Below, one piece after another: positions 24,195 to 58,426 of a DNA stretch of 64,000 nucleotides. Location: NCBI RefSeq assembly GCF_040436345.1, contig NC_133234.1:9548446-9612445 (forward strand). The letters are read 5' to 3'. The notes beneath the pieces are model-generated. The model was not told where the DNA came from, searched no databases, and saw nothing but the letters and a program-made list of their open reading frames with translations. The number at the start of each line of letters is the position of its first letter. Position 1 is the stretch's first letter. The position numbers and the translations under genes were made by a program. This stretch comes from Pagrus major (taxonomy: Eukaryota; Chordata; Actinopteri; Spariformes; Sparidae).

Positions 24195-26527
24195 TCCAAT
24201 GGTACAAACATACTTTATTGTACAATTAATTTATTGGCAAAAAACAATCAGACCACCAAAATAACTTAAAAAAAGAAACTAATGAAAATGGAGCAACAGT
24301 TATTTTTGCTTTCTCTCAGCAAGCACCAAAATTGTTAACAAGAGGAACGAAAAAGTGGTCAAAGATTCCATTTGAATACTAAACAAATATTTAAATAGTC
24401 TTATTTCCAGTCTCTTTTAAGGAGAAGAAATGATTAAAACATAACTATTTGTTCAGTTGCCATCGGTTTGTACAGTGATTCAGTATGTTTACAACTATAT
24501 TCATGTACATGAAACATTTCTTAAAAAGGATGGTATAATATACTCCGCGGCCTCCCCAGGGCAAACTGAATGACTGTCTGCAGTGTCTTTTTGCATCACC
24601 ATAACATCTTTAATACAAAACAAAACGTGTTTTTATCTAATAATTCCTGTAGCTTCAAGTTTTATTTCCAAAAAATAAAATTAAATAATATATCTATATA
24701 TAAAAGACAGTTTTTCCTTGTTTTTCTTATAAAATAAGTCTCAAGATATATTGCCACCTGGTTCTGATGCGTCCCCTCCCCATACCCAGCAAGCCCAACA
24801 TTTTGAGAAAAATAGTGAGTATGTGAATAATGTGTCTTCAGTCCTCTCCATAAAAAGCTAAGTGACCAAATTTAAACTCTTTCAGATCACACCTCTAATC
24901 AACCTCTGCATCGGCTCGACTTCATGTGGATTCCATGTCTACATTTCGAGATTGTTCAGGTGTGTGACTTGTTGCAATAACCCCTCCCTCCCTAAAACCT
25001 TGTCAAAAATACACAGAAAAAGGCGCATTGGTGCTTGTGACCTACTACACCCCATACTGTACCTTTTAGAAAAAAATCTCAATACTGTACAGTAGCTCAG
25101 GAGTACTTTTTTTTTCTTTTACAGATACAGCAAATATCCAATCAAACAAGAGGGGAAACGAGCAGCAGAAAATAGTTTCTCTGCTCATAAGGTTTTAAAG
25201 TATGTACAGGTTGTTTTTTTTTTTTACATCTTTCACTTTCATTACAAAAAAACAGTATCTAAGTCCACCATTTCTTACTTTGTACAGTACTAACATTGAA
25301 TTAAATCTTGTGGCTGAGAGGCAGTCATGAGATACAAAGGGGAAGAAGAGAAAGGACTGCTGAAAGGGAAACCGTTGCAGGGGGGGTGAGGATACAGGCA
25401 GGATTCTCTTAAACCTCTGCAGCCCAAAAAACAGACAACTTTCTCCATGTCACAGTTCATAAACAAGGTTGTAATATATGTACACGCACAACCTTTTAAC
25501 ATCAGCCAGCTGGAAACAGGGGAACAATACACCTCTGACAGCTAGACCATCGGACATCAACAGTTCATCCCTCCATTTTTAGCAGGGGGGGTCGGGGTCG
25601 GGGTGAGGACAAGGGTAAGGGTAAGGAAGGTGTGCACATTCATAGAAGAACTGAAGATGGAGGGTGGAGAGGTGGCCCACGGGTGCAAGGATTTGTTCTG
25701 CAGATCTGGCCATCATTTGCAGAAAAATACGACCAAAACCACGGTCATTGTCACCCACTCCCCAAAACACTGTTGAGGTTTAATTTCAACCTATAAACCC
25801 TGTCAAAAAACAAGTAAACTATGAAACCTGGCAAAATCAAACTGCATTTACCGCACCCTCCCTCCCACCTATCAAATTAAATAAATTCTATGAGTGAATT
25901 GTTGCAGTCGCTGTAAAATGTACATTTGCTTTGAAAACTGTCCAGAAGATGACTCCCGTAACAGAAGATATGTTGATGCTTGTTTTTATGATCCATCGAG
26001 GGAAAAAAAAATAATAATTCAGAAATAAAATATACTTAACTCTCTGCAAAATAGATACAAGTATGACTGGGTATTTGAAGAGGAAAACGGAACAATAAAA
26101 AAGGTACATCGTGTCAACTCACTTTAATTTTTAGCCACATTTAAAATCTTAAAAATATTCATAAAAAGGCAAAATTCTCAGTCCCCAAAAATATTGTGTC
26201 ATAGACTAAGGAAGAAATATCTTCAACCTGAAACACTGCCCTTCCACCTTTTTGTACACAATTGGCAAAAATATATAGATATATATTAACAGCAATAACT
26301 TACCATTGTTTTAATTTATTCATTTATTGACTTCTAAGATTTATGTTGCATCTCCCATAGGAAGGAAGCTTCAGTTCTTATTTATACATCACAAAAATAT
26401 TTAAATAAAAAATAAAAACTTCTAAAACCCCAAAGCCGTAGTCCCACCTCGCTCTCCTTTCATGGCAGTTTGTCGTTTGGGGCAACTGATCAGAGCATCA
26501 AGACAGAGAGACAGTATGGAGTCAAGG
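24195..26527 (-). other. ep300 3' UTR with poly(A) signal (minus strand AATAAA at 24214-24219)
   Basis: The stretch after the ep300 stop has no other gene. TTTATT at 24214-24219 and 24230-24235 read as AATAAA on the minus strand and are the most distal candidates. Other AATAAA-like hexamers lie nearer the stop, so alternative polyadenylation is possible. Long T-rich and A-rich tracts and a TATA-rich stretch near 26270 are present. The opposite-strand interval 23120-24195 holds only the MITE and AT-rich sequence. Confidence 0.45.
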
Positions 26528-48272
<21,745 letters not shown>

Positions 48273-48620
48273 ATTTTTTCGAAATAAAAATATATAAAGT
48301 ATCCACAATTGCAGACGTTTTCACGCCGTTAGAAGCTCATTCCTTTTCGTTTCCAATATTGCGACTTTTCCCCCTCCTTTTGGGGGACTCAGAGGGGGAA
48401 AGTCCCGTGTACAAATTACTCCTCTTTCCCTAGGTTCGCCTCTCGATTTCAGCCTCGGCGTATATCAACCCCCCTCCCTCCCTCGTCGGATTTTTTGTTC
48501 TTTATAAATTTCTGCCAGCGGAGGAGGAGGGGGTCGGTGAAAGTAAAGAGGGAGACACACGCAGCGGCTTCCCTCTAAACTTACACAGCCTCTTCGGATG
48601 TAAATAAACTGTCCCCGCGT
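48273..48620 (-). promoter_or_regulatory. ep300 5' UTR and promoter region
   Basis: Sequence upstream of the ep300 ATG (48272) is richer in CG and in pyrimidine/purine blocks than its surroundings, with GCGGAGGAGGAGGGGGTCGG near 48520. There is no clear TATA box. This fits a broad housekeeping-type promoter. The transcription start is not determinable. Confidence 0.4.
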
Positions 48621-49649
48621 CTCTCTCCCATGGTTGCATCCGTCATTTCAACCTCCTTTCCAGCGGAGTCTGGATGGAGATAATGTCGGGCAGAAAAGGC
48701 TTGTTTGCCTGCGAAGTGATGGTGGTGCTGCTGGTGGCAGCGGGTAAGGATGAGGGGATGCAAATAAAAAAATAAAGCTGACTACTGTGCCGCTGCAATG
48801 GTGGATAAAGTAATATGCTTATTCATTAGACTGAAAGGAGAAAAAAAAAAGAAAAGTTATTTATCAGGAAATTCATCCGTGCAGCAAACCTGAGCTCGCA
48901 TCTGCTTTTTGGTGAGGTCTAGTTGCAAAGATTAAAGTTGGATCATGTTTAACACTTATTTCATGTTTATAATCTAACAGTTTATCACTTTTGCAGCCAG
49001 TAAAAAGAGCAAACATATACAGTAACTTTCAATAGAGCAGACCAAGGTGGATTCACTAACACTGAAAACTGTCTGGAAAGATTTGGTGGAACTTGATTCC
49101 TTATTAACTGACATTCACTCAATTACAGACTTAATCCTGTCATCCTTAATTTAACTCAATGCACACATGTAATTTTATCATACAGTACAACAGAATGTCC
49201 TCAGCCTGGTGTGGTGTCGGCTCCATGACCAGTCCCACTCATTAAGACCACAGTCAGAAATATTCTTCCTGTCTGGTTGCTGCGCCACAACAGTCACCAG
49301 CCTGCACTCTGTCACTTGTTGTTGACTGTTTATTCAGCATGTAAAAGTACATTTCTCTGCTTATCTTTTTCTCTCATGGACCCCCCTAAATAATTTACCC
49401 CAGGGAAAGACTCCAAAATCACCCCATAGTCTTTTCAACTGCAAAACAATGACCAGTTTGAAAAGCCAACATTTTCTTCTCAACCTTCACTTACAGAAGC
49501 ACAGGAGCTCTAATACACTAATCAATGTAGATGTTACTGCTTCACACCCATTCACTCTCTTACCCATCAATTATCAATTTTTCCCAATATGTTCTCCATA
49601 CGTACTTTAAAGTTAGAGTTTTAAAATGTTGTGTTTTTTTATTTTTAGC

Positions 49650-49790
49650 CTTGATTTTGATACTAGAGATCAGAGAGTTGGACAGGAAAGGGGGGGAAAC
49701 ATGCAGCAAAAGGCCACAGGTCAGGATTGAACTCAAGGCCGCTGCTGAGGACTCAGCCTCCATAGCACACTCAACCAGGTGATTTTTAAG
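49650..49790 (-). mobile_element. tRNA-derived SINE-like element
   Basis: Read on the minus strand: a box-A-like CACCTGGTTGAGTGTGC, then after about 30 bases GAGTTCAATCCTGACC, which fits box B (GGTTCRANNCC) with a mismatch. A body with CTGTGGCCTTTTGCTGCATG and a C-run follows. This order is typical of a widespread fish SINE family. It is not a functional tRNA. Confidence 0.5.
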
Positions 49791-49827
49791 AGACAGACAC
49801 AACAAACCAACATCCAAAGAACAAGCA

Positions 49828-49965
49828 GTGCAGAAGGCTGACTGTTACGCTGCCTTACATGCCTGTGTCTCGGCCAAAAAGCTGCATTTGAACACACCAC
49901 AAACACCACAGCTGATGACCAACTGCGTAAGAGGAAATACCTCTCTATACTACCAGGTACAGGTA
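49828..49965. repeat. Dispersed repeat, second copy at 63040-63160
   Basis: The blocks GGCCAAAAAGCTGCA, GAACACACC, and GGAAATACCTCTCT occur in the same order and spacing at both sites. It is a dispersed non-coding family; boundaries are unclear. Confidence 0.5.
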
Positions 49966-50106
49966 GTCCATATTGGTTATTCAAGCAAAGGGAAAAGGGA
50001 CCTTTTGGGCCTTCTCATGACCCAGGGCCCAGGACAACTGACCTGGTGTCCCCCCCTTGTGGGTGGCCCTGATGGGAAAGAGATGCAATGATGAGGAGTA
50101 GAGGAC

Positions 50107-50108
<2 letters not shown>

Positions 50109-50169
<61 letters not shown>
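50109..50169. repeat. (CA)n microsatellite
   Basis: About 30 perfect CA dinucleotides. Antisense Cys/Val repeat frames over it are artefacts. Confidence 0.95.
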
Positions 50170-50172
<3 letters not shown>

Positions 50173-50766
50173 CAACTGTATGTCTTTCTAAACTGTTTTT
50201 ATTCATTATTATGGGGTTGTGTGTTCATGTAAGTTACTAAATGGCCTGTCAGGAGCAGAGTGTAAAAATATACGCTGCATGTGATAATTATTTGAGGAAA
50301 CATGGGCCTCTATCACTGTGTGTTTTGGTTACCACACCCAATTTACCATCTTTAATACACATGGCAACATTTCTTTAAGGTGAAATTAATGTGACATAAA
50401 AAGTATGACTGCAAGTGATTCCTTTAGTGGACTGCCTTGCAGGTTTTATGAAAAATAACAACTCTTTCTTCACAGAACATGGCCTCAAGGTACCAGAGGT
50501 CCTCTATCCATAGATTTTGGTTGTGAACAGATTACAACCAGAACTTTTTCTAAAAATTCCATGTATCTTCTAGACAATTTTATGTTGTGCTGCTGCAGGC
50601 ACTGTCTGCTCTACTGATATTTTGCAAGCTGACACAAACATTAACTTGCATTATTGCTATCAAAAAGTGTTATTCCACTGCAAGGGAAAACTATAGGCTT
50701 CATCAAACTTGTTTTACCATTTGATAATCACATCAATCATCCATGACACTCGGGGACAGGACCATA

Positions 50767-52372
50767 CAGTCCCCTCCAAAACTATTAGAACAGCAAGGCC
50801 AATTCCTTTATTTTGGATGTATACTGAAAACATTTGGGTTTGACATCAAAAGATGAATATGAGACAAGAGATCAGCATTTCAGCTTTCATTTCCAGTTAT
50901 TTACATCTAGATCTGTTACAAAACTTAGAAGATGGAACACCAAATTTTAGACTGAAAATAGATTAGAGTGAATAATACTTAAAATTTGGTTGCAAATCCT
51001 TTGCTTGCAATAACTGCATCAAGCCTGCGACCCACTGACATCACCAAACCTTTGCATTCTTCTTTTGTGATGTTTTTCCAGGCTTTCACCGCAGACTCTT
51101 TCAGTTGTTGTTTGTTTCGGGGGGGTTTCTCCCTTCAGTCTCCTCATTAGCAGGTAAAATGCATGCTCAAGTCAAGTCCGGAGATTGACTTGGCCAGTCT
51201 AAAACCTTCCACTTCTTTCCCCTGATGAACTCCTTGGTTGTTTGTGTGTCCTGGGTCGTTGTCTTGCTGCATGATGAAGGATCTCCCAATCAGTTTGGTT
51301 CCATCTCTCTTTAAATTGGCAGACAAAATGTTTCTGTAGACTTCTGAGTTTATTTTGCTGCTGCCATCATGTGTTACATCATCAATGAAGATCAATGAGC
51401 CCGTCCCAGAAGAAGCCATGCAAGCCTAAGCCATGACATTACCTCCACCTTGTTTCACAGATGAGCTTGTGTGTTTGGGATCATGAGCAGATCCTTTCTT
51501 TTATCCACACATTAGCCTTTCCATCACTTTGGTAAAAGTTCATCTTTGTCTCATCAGTCCATAAAACTTTGTCCCAGAACTTTTGAGCCTCGTCTCTGAA
51601 CTTTATGGCAAATTCCAATCCGGCCCTCCTATTCTTATTGCTAATGAGTGGTTTGCATCTTCTGGTGTGGCCTCTGCACTTTTGTTCCCAAAGTCTTCTG
51701 CGAACAGTGGATTTGTGATACCTTCACTCCTGCCCTCTGGAGGTTGTTGGTGATGTCACCGACAATTGTTTTAGGGTTTTTCTTTGCAGCTCTCATAATG
51801 TTATGTCATCAACTGCTGATGTTTTCCTTCATCTACCAGTTCAACATCTGTTGCTGAGTACACCAGTGGTTTCTTTCTTCTTCAGGACATTCCAAATGGT
51901 TGTACTGGCTATGGCCAATGTTTGTGCAATGGCTCTGATTGATTTTCCATCTTCTCTCAGCTTCAAAATTGCTTGCTTTTCTCCCATAGACAGCTCTGGT
52001 CTTCATGTTGTTGACACCTTTTTAACTATAAATGCAGTCTGCAAAGGCAAAACCCAAAGCTCAAACTGAGAGTAGACATTCAGTGCTATTTATTGTTTGA
52101 ATAATTAATTTAATAGGACACACCTGGACAACAAAAAACACTGTCAGTCACATGTTCCAATAATTTTGCACACTTGAAAATGGGTGGGTTCAAACAAAAG
52201 GTGCTATCTTCTAAGTTTTTCAACAGATCTAGATGTAAATACCTGGAAATGGATGCTGACATACTGATCTCTTGTCTCATATTCATCTTTTGGTGTCAAA
52301 CCCAAATGTTTTCAGTGTACAGTAAAAATAAAGGAATTTGCCTTCCTGTTCCAATAGTTTTGGAGGGGACTG
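50767..52372 (-). mobile_element. Tc1/mariner-family DNA transposon, decayed, with ~175-bp inverted ends
   Basis: The element is 1606 bp and is flanked by TA (50765-50766 and 52373-52374), the Tc1/mariner target duplication. Terminal inverted repeats span about 50767-50941 and 52200-52372. Both start CAGTCCCCTCCAAAACTATT and share a second block GATGAATATGAGACAAGAGATC far inside, the IR/DR layout seen in long-ended fish Tc1 elements. The transposase lies on the minus strand and is broken. TA flanks and moderate end divergence suggest an old but unbroken insertion. Confidence 0.88.
51020..52030 (-). pseudogene. Tc1-type transposase pseudogene
   Basis: An open piece at 51147-51419 has the catalytic-core motifs FIDDVTHDG and QQDNDPGHT (the second Asp of the DDE/D triad). 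Just after it the frame shifts: the conserved LDWPSQSPDL sequence continues in another frame and hits a stop. Nearer the N-terminus (about 51880-52010) the helix-turn-helix part is recognisable only by switching frames (GEKQAILKLREDGKSI in one, following AVYGRKASNF in another). There are several frame breaks, so no functional enzyme is expected. Confidence 0.8.
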
Positions 52373-53510
52373 TAAGTGCAAGCATTACACTAGGAATCAA
52401 CCTGGGCAGTGTATGTATCATGCCCAAGCACAGGATAAGGACCATGGCTGGATGAACCCACTAGGGGGCCCCAGGGCAAAACTCTACTCTGCCCCCAACT
52501 CTGCCAGTGATGAGCACTGACTACATTGTACATTTTTCACATAAATATATGTTAAAGCAAAATTATCATGCCCTTTCTGTACAAGATCTAAAAAATACAA
52601 TAATATTTGCTGACCATGTTATTATGTGCTGTTGTTTTGACTAATCTTTACATGTCAGGGCCTCAATCATGCATTACCCTTATTAATTATTGACGCTTCA
52701 GATGTGTATAAAGCACAATAATAAAATGGGCACAGAAGACAAACACAAGTTGCTTTAATACAACAAAAATGTAAAGGAGCTTCCAAGTTTAGAACTTATT
52801 CAAGTGGTGCACATTCTAACACAAATGTGCATTTAAGCAAATTATGACAAACCAATTCACCTGCAGTGAACTGCGGCCTTCAGAGCCCTGTGGCAGTGGC
52901 CACCTCTGCCAGGTGAGTAATCCAGCCATAACCAGGAACCACACATTTCACTAATGTTAAAATACAAAGAGACTTTTTTTTTTTTTTAAACCTTTGCCAA
53001 GTGTTGGCAAATAGCAGTGTATGGAGTCCCAGAAATGACAATAATAAGCTTATCTGACCAGTTAGTAATTAAATTAACGAATGACATAATTGAATGAAAA
53101 AAAGTTAGTTTAAGGACATGAAAAGCAAACAAAAGTGAATGTGAAGAATTAACATTAGGTTAATTTATGAACAACTGGGTACTGAATACTTGAAACCTGA
53201 ATTGAGAAATGATTCACTTGAAGAAGGAGGCCAGATTGATTTTAGAATTGTTTGCAAGAAATGGAGGGCCGACATTGTAGCCCAGTTGCCAGAATAAAAT
53301 CTTGGGCATTTTACATTTCTGCAAACCACAGATATGTTCAAATTTGTACCTGTCATATGCACTATATCAACATTTCTACAATATTAATTCTACATATCAT
53401 GTTCACACAGCATGTATATGAGCTGAAATTCATGTTGTGAGGTGAAGGGGATGGCTGCCAAGCCAGAGACTGGTGTTTGAGACAGCATTTCAACACTTGT
53501 AAGTGTGAAA

Positions 53511-53628
53511 CCACTGGATATTTTCAATGAGACATCTGGATATTTCCAGTTGTGTTTGTGGCAACAAAACCAGGTATTTTCAATGAATTGTCTGAATTTT
53601 CCAGCCCTGGTTGTGGTGAAACAATCAG
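53511..53628. repeat. Short tandem repeat, period about 59 bp
   Basis: Two diverged units, each with GTATTTTCAATGA or GATATTTTCAATGA, then TTTTCCAG or ATTTCCAG, then GGTTGTGG or GTTTGTGG. Non-coding. Confidence 0.5.
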
Positions 53629-54742
53629 GTAAGCCAAAACATAATCTTTGTCTAATCCTGCTTAAGTAGTTTTTGTGCCTAAACCTAACTAGATCATGAG
53701 CACAGCGTTGTCACAACATAACATTAAAAAATGTTACTTATGCAAAAGCATACATTACAAACATGTATTGTAGTGATTAGGCTATGTAACATCACTGCAA
53801 TGTATTCTAAGCCTGAGTGCTACCTCCAGTCTATAGTAATCAGGTTGCTGATGCATACCATGGTTAGCCGATCATGTATCAGATAGTATGTTCAGATTTT
53901 TAAGACACACCTTCTCATTATCAAACAACAAAAATGTGAGATATTGTGAGGAAAATGCATTTCTGGGTTTTCTTCCTGAACATTTTTAATTTCTTTTTTT
54001 CCAGAAACTCAAAAGTAATCTTTCCACACATTGTAATCCCTTTGTTCACACACCCCCAATGTGCTGTGTTGCACCTTTTAACACAGACATTACTGGCTGT
54101 TTGGCGCTAAATATATCACACTTGCAAGATGAAGTAAATCACATTATCACATTACCTGCATTTGCAGTGCATTACCAGTGTTGTTTACATACTGTATGTG
54201 TATGAGTGTATGTATGCATGTAGTTTTATATGTGTACATATGTGCGTGTGTGTCTGTATGTGTGAGAGAGTGTGAATAATGGCCTTAAGTAATATGTAAA
54301 GTAATCTTTGTAACTGTCTGTGATTGATTTTTTATTGATGATAATGTAAAGTAAATTAAATAAAGTTGGCGATATGATTGGTAATGTTCACTTGGAAATG
54401 CTTATTTGTCATCACACAAGTAATGTTATGTTTACAGTGGCATAAATTCCTGTCTAAATACTTATGCCCAATTTCACTTATCATTCTTCGGTTGATTAGA
54501 TAAAATCAGCAATGCTATTTGGAAATAATTCTTTTTCACAGAAGATATTTTGACATGTCACAGCAGGAAAAGCCCAATGATATGAATCAGCTTCAGTGTC
54601 ATGGTATGCAACTGTCACACTGTCATGGCTTATTGCAATATTTACTACAATAGTAGTGTACATTATTAGATTTAGTCGTTATCTAGCATTGGTCCCTGCA
54701 TCTAAGCAATTTGAGAATAATGGCAGTTTCCAATACTATGTT

Positions 54743-55275
54743 TATGCCTCCACAAACAGGAGTTGTGTTCTCAGGTTGTCTGTCCATCCGTCGGTACGTC
54801 CTATTCTTGTCATATTTTAGGAATTTCTTCAAATTGGGTACAAATGTTCACTTAGACTAAAGTATGAACTCATTAGATTTTGGTGGTCAAAGGTCAAAGG
54901 TCAAGATCATTGTGACCTCATGGCGCCCCATTCTTGTGAACACGATATCTTAGAAACACACTGAGGGAATTTCTTCAAAATTTGTACCAATGTCCACTAT
55001 GACTCAAGGATGAACTGATTAATTTGATTGTCAAAGGTCCGAGGTCAAGGTTACTGTGACCTCACAGACCTATTTTTATGGACATAATTCAAGAATTCAT
55101 ATGATAAATCCATTCAATTGTCTAATAGGATAAAATGATGATTTTATGTCATTTGATATCTAAAAGGTCAGAGGTTAAATGCTCTGCAACATCATGATAT
55201 TCTGCAAAAAATCTTCTGATCATTATTCAACACCACAGCTCTGCAACAGCAACTTGGCTGGTGCGCGGAGGCATA
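54743..55275. mobile_element. Dispersed repeat with short inverted ends and internal tandem units
   Basis: It begins TATGCCTCCAC and ends GCGGAGGCATA (inverted). Inside, a unit of about 130-140 bp starting AATTTCTTCAAA and containing GTCAAAGGTC...GTGACCTCA occurs twice, near 54824 and 54968. A third, weaker copy follows. No coding capacity. Confidence 0.55.
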
Positions 55276-56839
55276 CAACCGCAATGCCATAATTCTAGAT
55301 TTACTTTTAGATCTCAGATTGGACTTTCCATCTGGTACCATGGACAACAAGACTAAAATTCTAAACCCCAAAATCTGAGCCCAAAAGTTTGTGAAACTCT
55401 TTAGTGTGGAAGTAAGAAAAAGCATGGGGTAATTTAAGTTTAAAAGGTTCAGCTTCTGGTGAGCATGAATATACTCAGTAGATTTGATGGAAACTGCCCG
55501 TTAGATTTTGATATTTCTTGAGTGGAAAAGTTGGCCTTAAGGTGGAAGCAGGGAAGAAGTCTGGGCGTCACCCAAAATATTAGGATTCTTCCTCTGAGGA
55601 CCATTAAAATGCACAGCAGGTTAAACTGAAATCCTGCCATTAGATTTGGGGGACAGCTTGACTATTAAAACATGTTGCTCAAAGGTACATTTTAGGTCTG
55701 ATGGTGGCACAAAAGGAAAGGTCACAGAGTCCACAAAATTACAGGGAGTAAACATAACCGTGAAAGCCCTACAAATCCAAGAGCTATTTTAATGTTTCAA
55801 AATATAATATCTTGCTCCACACTGAAGTTGTAGACAGACTGACAAATGTTTTCCCTATGGCCTGCCACCAAACGAGAGCAAGGGCAGTTCAGAGCAGAGT
55901 CCATAATTATCAAACCGCGTTGATAAAATCCTCTGCGAATAAACTGCTGTGATGTTTGCACAGACAAGAAGATGCTGGAGAGCAGGAGAAGAAAACCATA
56001 CAGAGATAGCTAACTGAACACCCGCACTTATTTCAATCCCAGGTGTAGATTGAGAGAGCAAAAACTATTTTGTTGCACAATGGTGCATGTGTGTACAATT
56101 GGACAAGTATAAACTAATATGTCATTGAAAATAATATTGATTGTAATTTCAATAATATGTATATTTGAGGCCCAAACTCTAGACAAATTTTCAAAATGCT
56201 CACAAAAATTGGCCTAAACACTGCCTGAGTAGTGACTACATTGATTCCTGTTGGGCTCATGTTAATGTGCAGGCTTAACTATAAGTACATGCAAAGGTTC
56301 AAGCTGGGGTTTAGATGTAGTTACACTGGGTTTAATCAATAAGGTATTTCCACTCAAGATGACTCAACCAGAGAAACTGTCTTTATTTTACCAAAGATCT
56401 TCTCTTATTATTGATGTACATGTACTAAGAGAAAAGGAAATATCTTACTCCTCAATGTCTTAGTAGCAGCCAATATGATATGATATGAACAATATGGTAA
56501 AAAAACAAAAAAAACAACAACAACATATTGCCATTATTTTGATGGATGTTGCGATAAGATTCAGGATAAGTGGTAATGATAATTTTGGCATCACAATTTA
56601 TAATCTCCCTGGTAAAGAAAAAAAAATTAAATCATGATGATGTGACATATGTTGAGGTTAGTCCAAACAAACTTGTTTTCAGGAGAACAAAATTGCAGCT
56701 GAATCTCTGCAGCACTACCTCATTATGATGCTGTTTTGTCACACATTTTACCTTTATCAAAAAATTGTAGCTTCTTGCAATTACGATATTGCACTTTCCC
56801 ATATTACAACTACTTGCCCAGATTCAAAGCCACTTTTGA

Positions 56840-56968
56840 GCTGAGCTAACTAGCTAACAGCAGCTACAGTTAAGCAGTAGTAAGTGGTTACTCAGGTGAT
56901 TTGCTGCCCCATATTTGTTTTGAGTATGAATCTGACAGGTGGCAGATTCTTACATATTACACCTTTAA
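56840..56968 (-). mobile_element. Partial inverted copy of the 19579-19899 MITE
   Basis: GAGCTAACTAGCT, CTGCCCC, ATTTGTTT and the end ATTCTTACATATTACACCTTTAA appear in the inverse order of the copy in the cbx7 3' UTR. The other end is missing or unrecognisable. Confidence 0.5.
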
Positions 56969-57439
56969 TTGTGCAGCACTATCAAAGTGCACTATTTATC
57001 ACTATAAATTATTATTTTTACAAAAACATAAATTATAACATGCAGTTGTTGCATATTTTGGCTCACTACACAAGCACACAAATAGAATATTAAGGTGATA
57101 ACAGATTATCAACAAATATTGTAGACATATACAGAAAAATCAGCATGCAAGTGTATTGTCTGTAAATATGATAATATTGTACAAAACAAAAACATGAATA
57201 CAATACTGAAGACGCTACAGCATACTGGAGTTTTAAACGTTTTTTTATATATATAAAAAAGGGAGTGTTAATGCTGCTTTTTTGGACTTTTAAACGTTTA
57301 CTGTTAAAATCGTACTTACTGTTACTACTTCTACTTTAATTATTAGTAAATATCGGCAACTTCTTACCACTTTTATAGTTGTACATTCATTCATTTCAGA
57401 AAAGCATAGAGAAATGACTGACTGGTGTTGCCTTCCAAT

Positions 57440-57760
57440 TCTCCTAAAACTCCAACTCCCATAATGCCTTGTCCGTGCATAAAGAGTAACTACGGTGACG
57501 TCAAAGGTAGGTGACCACTGTACAGTGCCGGGGACCATTAAGATGTCGTTAAACAACTTTTATCTATAGTTTAGCAGTTGAATGAAACATTTAAGTGGGT
57601 TCCCAGATTAATATTAACCACTTTACATTGCCACGTAATTTAAAAACAAGAAGATAGCAGCTGCACAACCGGACACACGTCCTATTAGCACTGTTAGCAC
57701 TTAGCTTGTATGTACAGTAGCATGTGAGCTGGACACACTTTTGTTTATGTTTTGACCGGC
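57440..57760 (+). promoter_or_regulatory. Candidate promoter with ZNF143/THAP11-like and CRE motifs
   Basis: ACTCCAACTCCCATAATGCC at 57449-57468 resembles the ACTACAATTCCCAGAATGC-type site bound by ZNF143/THAP11 complexes. TGACGTCA at 57496-57503 is a perfect cyclic-AMP response element. The pair lies about 0.85-0.9 kb before the THAP coding exon, whose 5' border looks like a splice acceptor (CAG at 58347-58349), so an upstream noncoding exon in this area is likely. Confidence 0.5.
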
Positions 57761-58426
57761 TTTCTTATGAACCTGTTAACTTTAGCACGAACAATATGCT
57801 CATAACAGTGAGGTTAGGAGCACGCATGTTTAGCACGTCAGGTCTGGTAATGACACACTTTTTGTTCACTTATTTATATTTTTTCAGTTTACTTACCTTC
57901 TTAAGTTCAGGTCTGTTTACGTTTGTCTTGCCTAGAAATTAACTTTTCGTTGACTATTGTACATGTTTTGATTGTTGATATCAATAACAAAAACAAACTT
58001 TTTTTCATGCAAGTTATATCAGAGTGTTGACAGATGGGATGGTGTGGATTAACCCTTGTCTTTAATATGGATATAATAGCTAGGCCTTAGTTACTGTTCA
58101 TGTAAGTTTTAAATAGCTATCAGTTAACTGCAATGCATTATTTCAGACTAAATCCTATTAAACCAAGAAACAGCATAGATATTATATAAACTGTCATCCA
58201 GCTCTGCCTTCATTTGCCCCTGATGACCAACTGTTTTCTCATCTCTGGTGTCTGGAATTGGTGTAACCTAAAAGTAAATGCAGAATATATTTTCTGTGGC
58301 AGAATTACAAAGTTTAATGGTAACAAACAATCGTCATTTTCCTTTGCAGAGCTCATAGAACAACTCAAAAAGGCAAGGATGCATTGGCTATAGATCCTGC
58401 TTTGTCCTTTGTGAGCAGAACACAGG

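Larger units (their letters stand above)
48621..57440. other. Gene-free region between ep300 and the l3mbtl2-like gene
   Basis: About 8.8 kb without a supported host gene. It holds a tRNA-SINE (49650-49790), a repeat shared with 63040-63160, a (CA)n array, a Tc1/mariner element (50767-52372), a short tandem repeat (53511-53628), an inverted-end dispersed repeat (54743-55275) and a partial MITE (56840-56968). Between them the sequence is AT-rich with nothing recognised. Confidence 0.6.

Noticed and set aside
49977..50175. Cys-Val repeat frames
   Set aside because: Translation of the (CA)n microsatellite.
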